DNA of 64,000 nucleotides, taken from NCBI GenBank assembly GCA_965233675.1, contig OZ247498.1, forward strand, positions 1-64,000, read 5' to 3'. The notes under the pieces were generated by a model. That model had not been told where the DNA came from. It worked only from the letters and a program-made list of their open reading frames with translations, and ran no database searches. Made by a program: the position numbers and the translations under genes. Of the stretch, positions 62,434-64,000 are shown piece after piece. The first letter of the stretch is position 1. Every line of letters starts with the position of its first letter. The stretch is from SZUA-309 sp965233675. GTDB lineage: Bacteria; Pseudomonadota; Gammaproteobacteria; Pseudomonadales; Azotimanducaceae.

Positions 62434-63279
62434 GTGCCTAAGTTTCTACTCGGCGTTGTCGTAGCGCTCACCTTCCTGACCCTGCACAGCGCTGCGGATG
62501 AGGGCCCTGTCTTGGAAGTGGTTTCAGGATCCGACGTCCACTATCAACCGCTTAACCCGGCGCGCGGCGATGCAAGTCCGAGGGCTGGCGTTCTCTGGGG
62601 CGATCTCAAAGAGAACGTTCCGACTGGTGCGTTGATCGTGTTCGCCGACGGATTCTCCTCGCCGCCTCATATTCACAACATCACCTATCGTGGCATTGTG
62701 ATCAGCGGCGCTGTCCACAATGACGATCCGGATGCGGAGAACCTGTGGATGGGGCCTGGTTCCTTCTGGACCCAGCCGGCCGGAGAGTCGCATATCACGG
62801 CCGCTGCCCCAGGGCACAGTGCCACGGCTTTCCTGGAGATTCTGGAAGGGCCCTATCTCGTACATCCGGCGGATGAGGCCTTTGATAATGGCGAGAGGCC
62901 GGTGAACGTGGAAGCGGGCAACGTTGTCTGGCTGAATTCCGCGGACGTCAGCTGGGTGGAAGCATCCGATTCGGCGGTGGGACTGAAGATGGCCTTTCTA
63001 TGGGGTGGGACGGAACCAGGTCAGCGGAACGGCACTCTGATCAGCCTGCCGCAGGGGGTCAGTGGCCAACTCCATGGCAATGGTGCATGGTTGCGTGCGG
63101 TGACGATCCAGGGACAAGCCGAACTCCGACAGCCCGGCACATCCAATTGGAAGAGTCTGGATCCGGGTAGCTACTTTGGCTCGAAAGGTGACGGGGTGCA
63201 TGAACTCACCTGCGGAACACAGGAAGACTGCCTCATCTATGTGAGTGCAGAAGGCAGCTACCAGTTTACTCAGTCATGA
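62434..63279 (+). CDS. Exported DUF4437 (cupin-like) protein
   Basis: A 281-residue protein with a signal peptide (about residues 1-20) and two cupin-like halves. The first carries HIHNITYRGIVISGAVHND with the metal-binding His and the second a GQLHGNGAWLRAVTIQGQ block. DUF4437 proteins are double-cupin proteins of unknown function, often encoded with SDR or NmrA genes. AAGGAG precedes the GTG start. It follows the SDR gene by 11 bases in the same cluster. Confidence 0.87.
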   Translation: MPKFLLGVVVALTFLTLHSAADEGPVLEVVSGSDVHYQPLNPARGDASPRAGVLWGDLKENVPTGALIVFADGFSSPPHIHNITYRGIVISGAVHNDDPDAENLWMGPGSFWTQPAGESHITAAAPGHSATAFLEILEGPYLVHPADEAFDNGERPVNVEAGNVVWLNSADVSWVEASDSAVGLKMAFLWGGTEPGQRNGTLISLPQGVSGQLHGNGAWLRAVTIQGQAELRQPGTSNWKSLDPGSYFGSKGDGVHELTCGTQEDCLIYVSAEGSYQFTQS

Positions 63280-63325
63280 CCCCGCCGCTCAGGCCGGATC
63301 TGGCGCGCAGACACGGAGAAATACG

Positions 63326-64000
63326 ATGACAACCGCGGTGACCGCCGCCTCTGGCCAGCTTGGCGGGGCAGTGATACGCGCACTTGCCGCACTCGATCCC
63401 GACGAGATGCTGATCGGTCTTGCGCGCACGCCTGCAAATGCGTCCGGATTGAACGTCGAAGTTCGCCCCGGAGACTACGCCGACAGCGAGCAGCTGCGCC
63501 GATCCCTCGAGGGGGTTGATCGTCTGTTGCTCATATCCGGCAACGAACCGCCTGATGAACGCATCGAACAGCACCGGAACGTGCTCGGCGCGGCAAAGGC
63601 GGCGGGCGTTGCCAGGGTCGTGTACACCAGTATCCAGGGGGCGGAGCGGGGCACGGCGTTTTCGCCGGTCGTTCAGAGCAATCGTCAGACGGAAGACGAC
63701 CTGCGCTCAAGCGGCCTGAACTGGGTGATCGCACGCAATGGGATCTATATCGAGCCGGACATCGAGTACATTGAAACCTATAAAGCCAATGGTGAGATCG
63801 CCAATTGCGCCGGTGACGCGAAATGCGCGTACACGACCCGAACGGAACTCGCCCATGCCTATGCTCATATGCTGACTCGATCAGAACACGATGGCCAGAT
63901 TTACAACCTGCATGGCGAACCCATCACCCAGGCGGAACTGGCGGCCTATCTGAATCAGGCATTCGGTACGGCGCTTACATACCGTTCCATGTCCGTCGCG
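63326..64000 (+). CDS. NmrA-type NAD(P)-binding protein (QorB-like), 3'-truncated by window edge
   Basis: The frame from the ATG at 63326 (GGAG upstream) is open to the end of the window, giving 225 residues so far. It begins with a Rossmann-like TAASGQLGGAVI (residues 6-17) and has RVVYTSIQGAERG near 98 and NGIYIEPDIEYIETYKANGEI near 137, as in QorB/QOR2, which reduce quinones with NADPH. It runs with the SDR and DUF4437 genes as one likely operon. The C-terminal part lies outside the window. Confidence 0.85.
   Translation, partial: MTTAVTAASGQLGGAVIRALAALDPDEMLIGLARTPANASGLNVEVRPGDYADSEQLRRSLEGVDRLLLISGNEPPDERIEQHRNVLGAAKAAGVARVVYTSIQGAERGTAFSPVVQSNRQTEDDLRSSGLNWVIARNGIYIEPDIEYIETYKANGEIANCAGDAKCAYTTRTELAHAYAHMLTRSEHDGQIYNLHGEPITQAELAAYLNQAFGTALTYRSMSVA

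Noticed and set aside
1..64000. CRISPR arrays, tRNA/rRNA, prophage, IS transposases or a defence island
   Set aside because: No spaced repeats, no tRNA T-loop context outside coding frames, no integrase, transposase, phage structural or restriction-modification genes were found by eye.

Overview
The window is a GC-rich (roughly 60 % by eye), gene-dense bacterial chromosome segment with about 62 protein genes, no rRNA or tRNA that I can see, no CRISPR array, and no insertion sequence or prophage. TonB-dependent receptors, an outer-membrane lipoprotein acylase, PBP1b, GlcDEF, a RimK cluster and a Coq4-like protein mark a Gram-negative proteobacterium. The mix of acyl-CoA ligase, Baeyer-Villiger monooxygenase, several luciferase-like (LLM/F420-type) oxidoreductases, acyl-CoA-dehydrogenase-type phosphotransferase and GSTs fits an aerobic, lipid- or aromatic-degrading gammaproteobacterium, probably free-living or aquatic. 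That placement is inference and was not tested.

Layout. 1-7.7 kb: 3' end of a medium/long-chain acyl-CoA ligase, two MFS transporters, a Na/Pi-cotransporter-like protein, an FMN reductase, then a periplasmic/membrane redox group (DUF411, duplicated helix-hairpin-helix protein, MsrQ-like haem protein). 7.7-18.1 kb: CorA/ZntB and MscS channels, a GST + Coq4-like pair, a BVMO, and a reverse-strand acylase lipoprotein - CPBP protease - fumarase group. 18.2-29.4 kb: a three-gene ABC-2 exporter, GST, nitronate monooxygenase, HAD phosphatase, RidA-PyrC, and the glcDEF glycolate oxidase operon with a GNAT gene. 29.4-36.5 kb: lipoprotein + PBP1b, DUF4126, then a TPP riboswitch in front of a TonB-dependent receptor, and a membrane-anchored DsbA. 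36.6-45 kb: five LLM-class oxidoreductases mixed with a phosphotransferase, a histidine phosphatase and a lytic transglycosylase, plus a 152-bp element with perfect 30-bp inverted repeats. 45-54 kb: HAD, ASCH-winged-helix protein, YegD-like Hsp70, amidohydrolase, the RimK/RimB/AstE-like cluster, a Ca/Na antiporter and a frameshifted MFS gene. 54-64 kb: hydrolase, MFS, DUF3237, a second TonB receptor, and a LysR regulator divergent from a redox cluster (quinone oxidoreductase, SDR, DUF4437 cupin, QorB-like) that runs off the window.

The most notable points are the TPP-riboswitch-controlled outer-membrane receptor (probable thiamin uptake), the concentration of LLM oxidoreductases, the 152-bp inverted-repeat element, the RimK cluster with a regulatory-domain fusion and a possible small exported partner, and two MFS genes whose reading frames are disturbed (an in-frame TAA just after a coupled start; a one-base deletion near the C-terminus).
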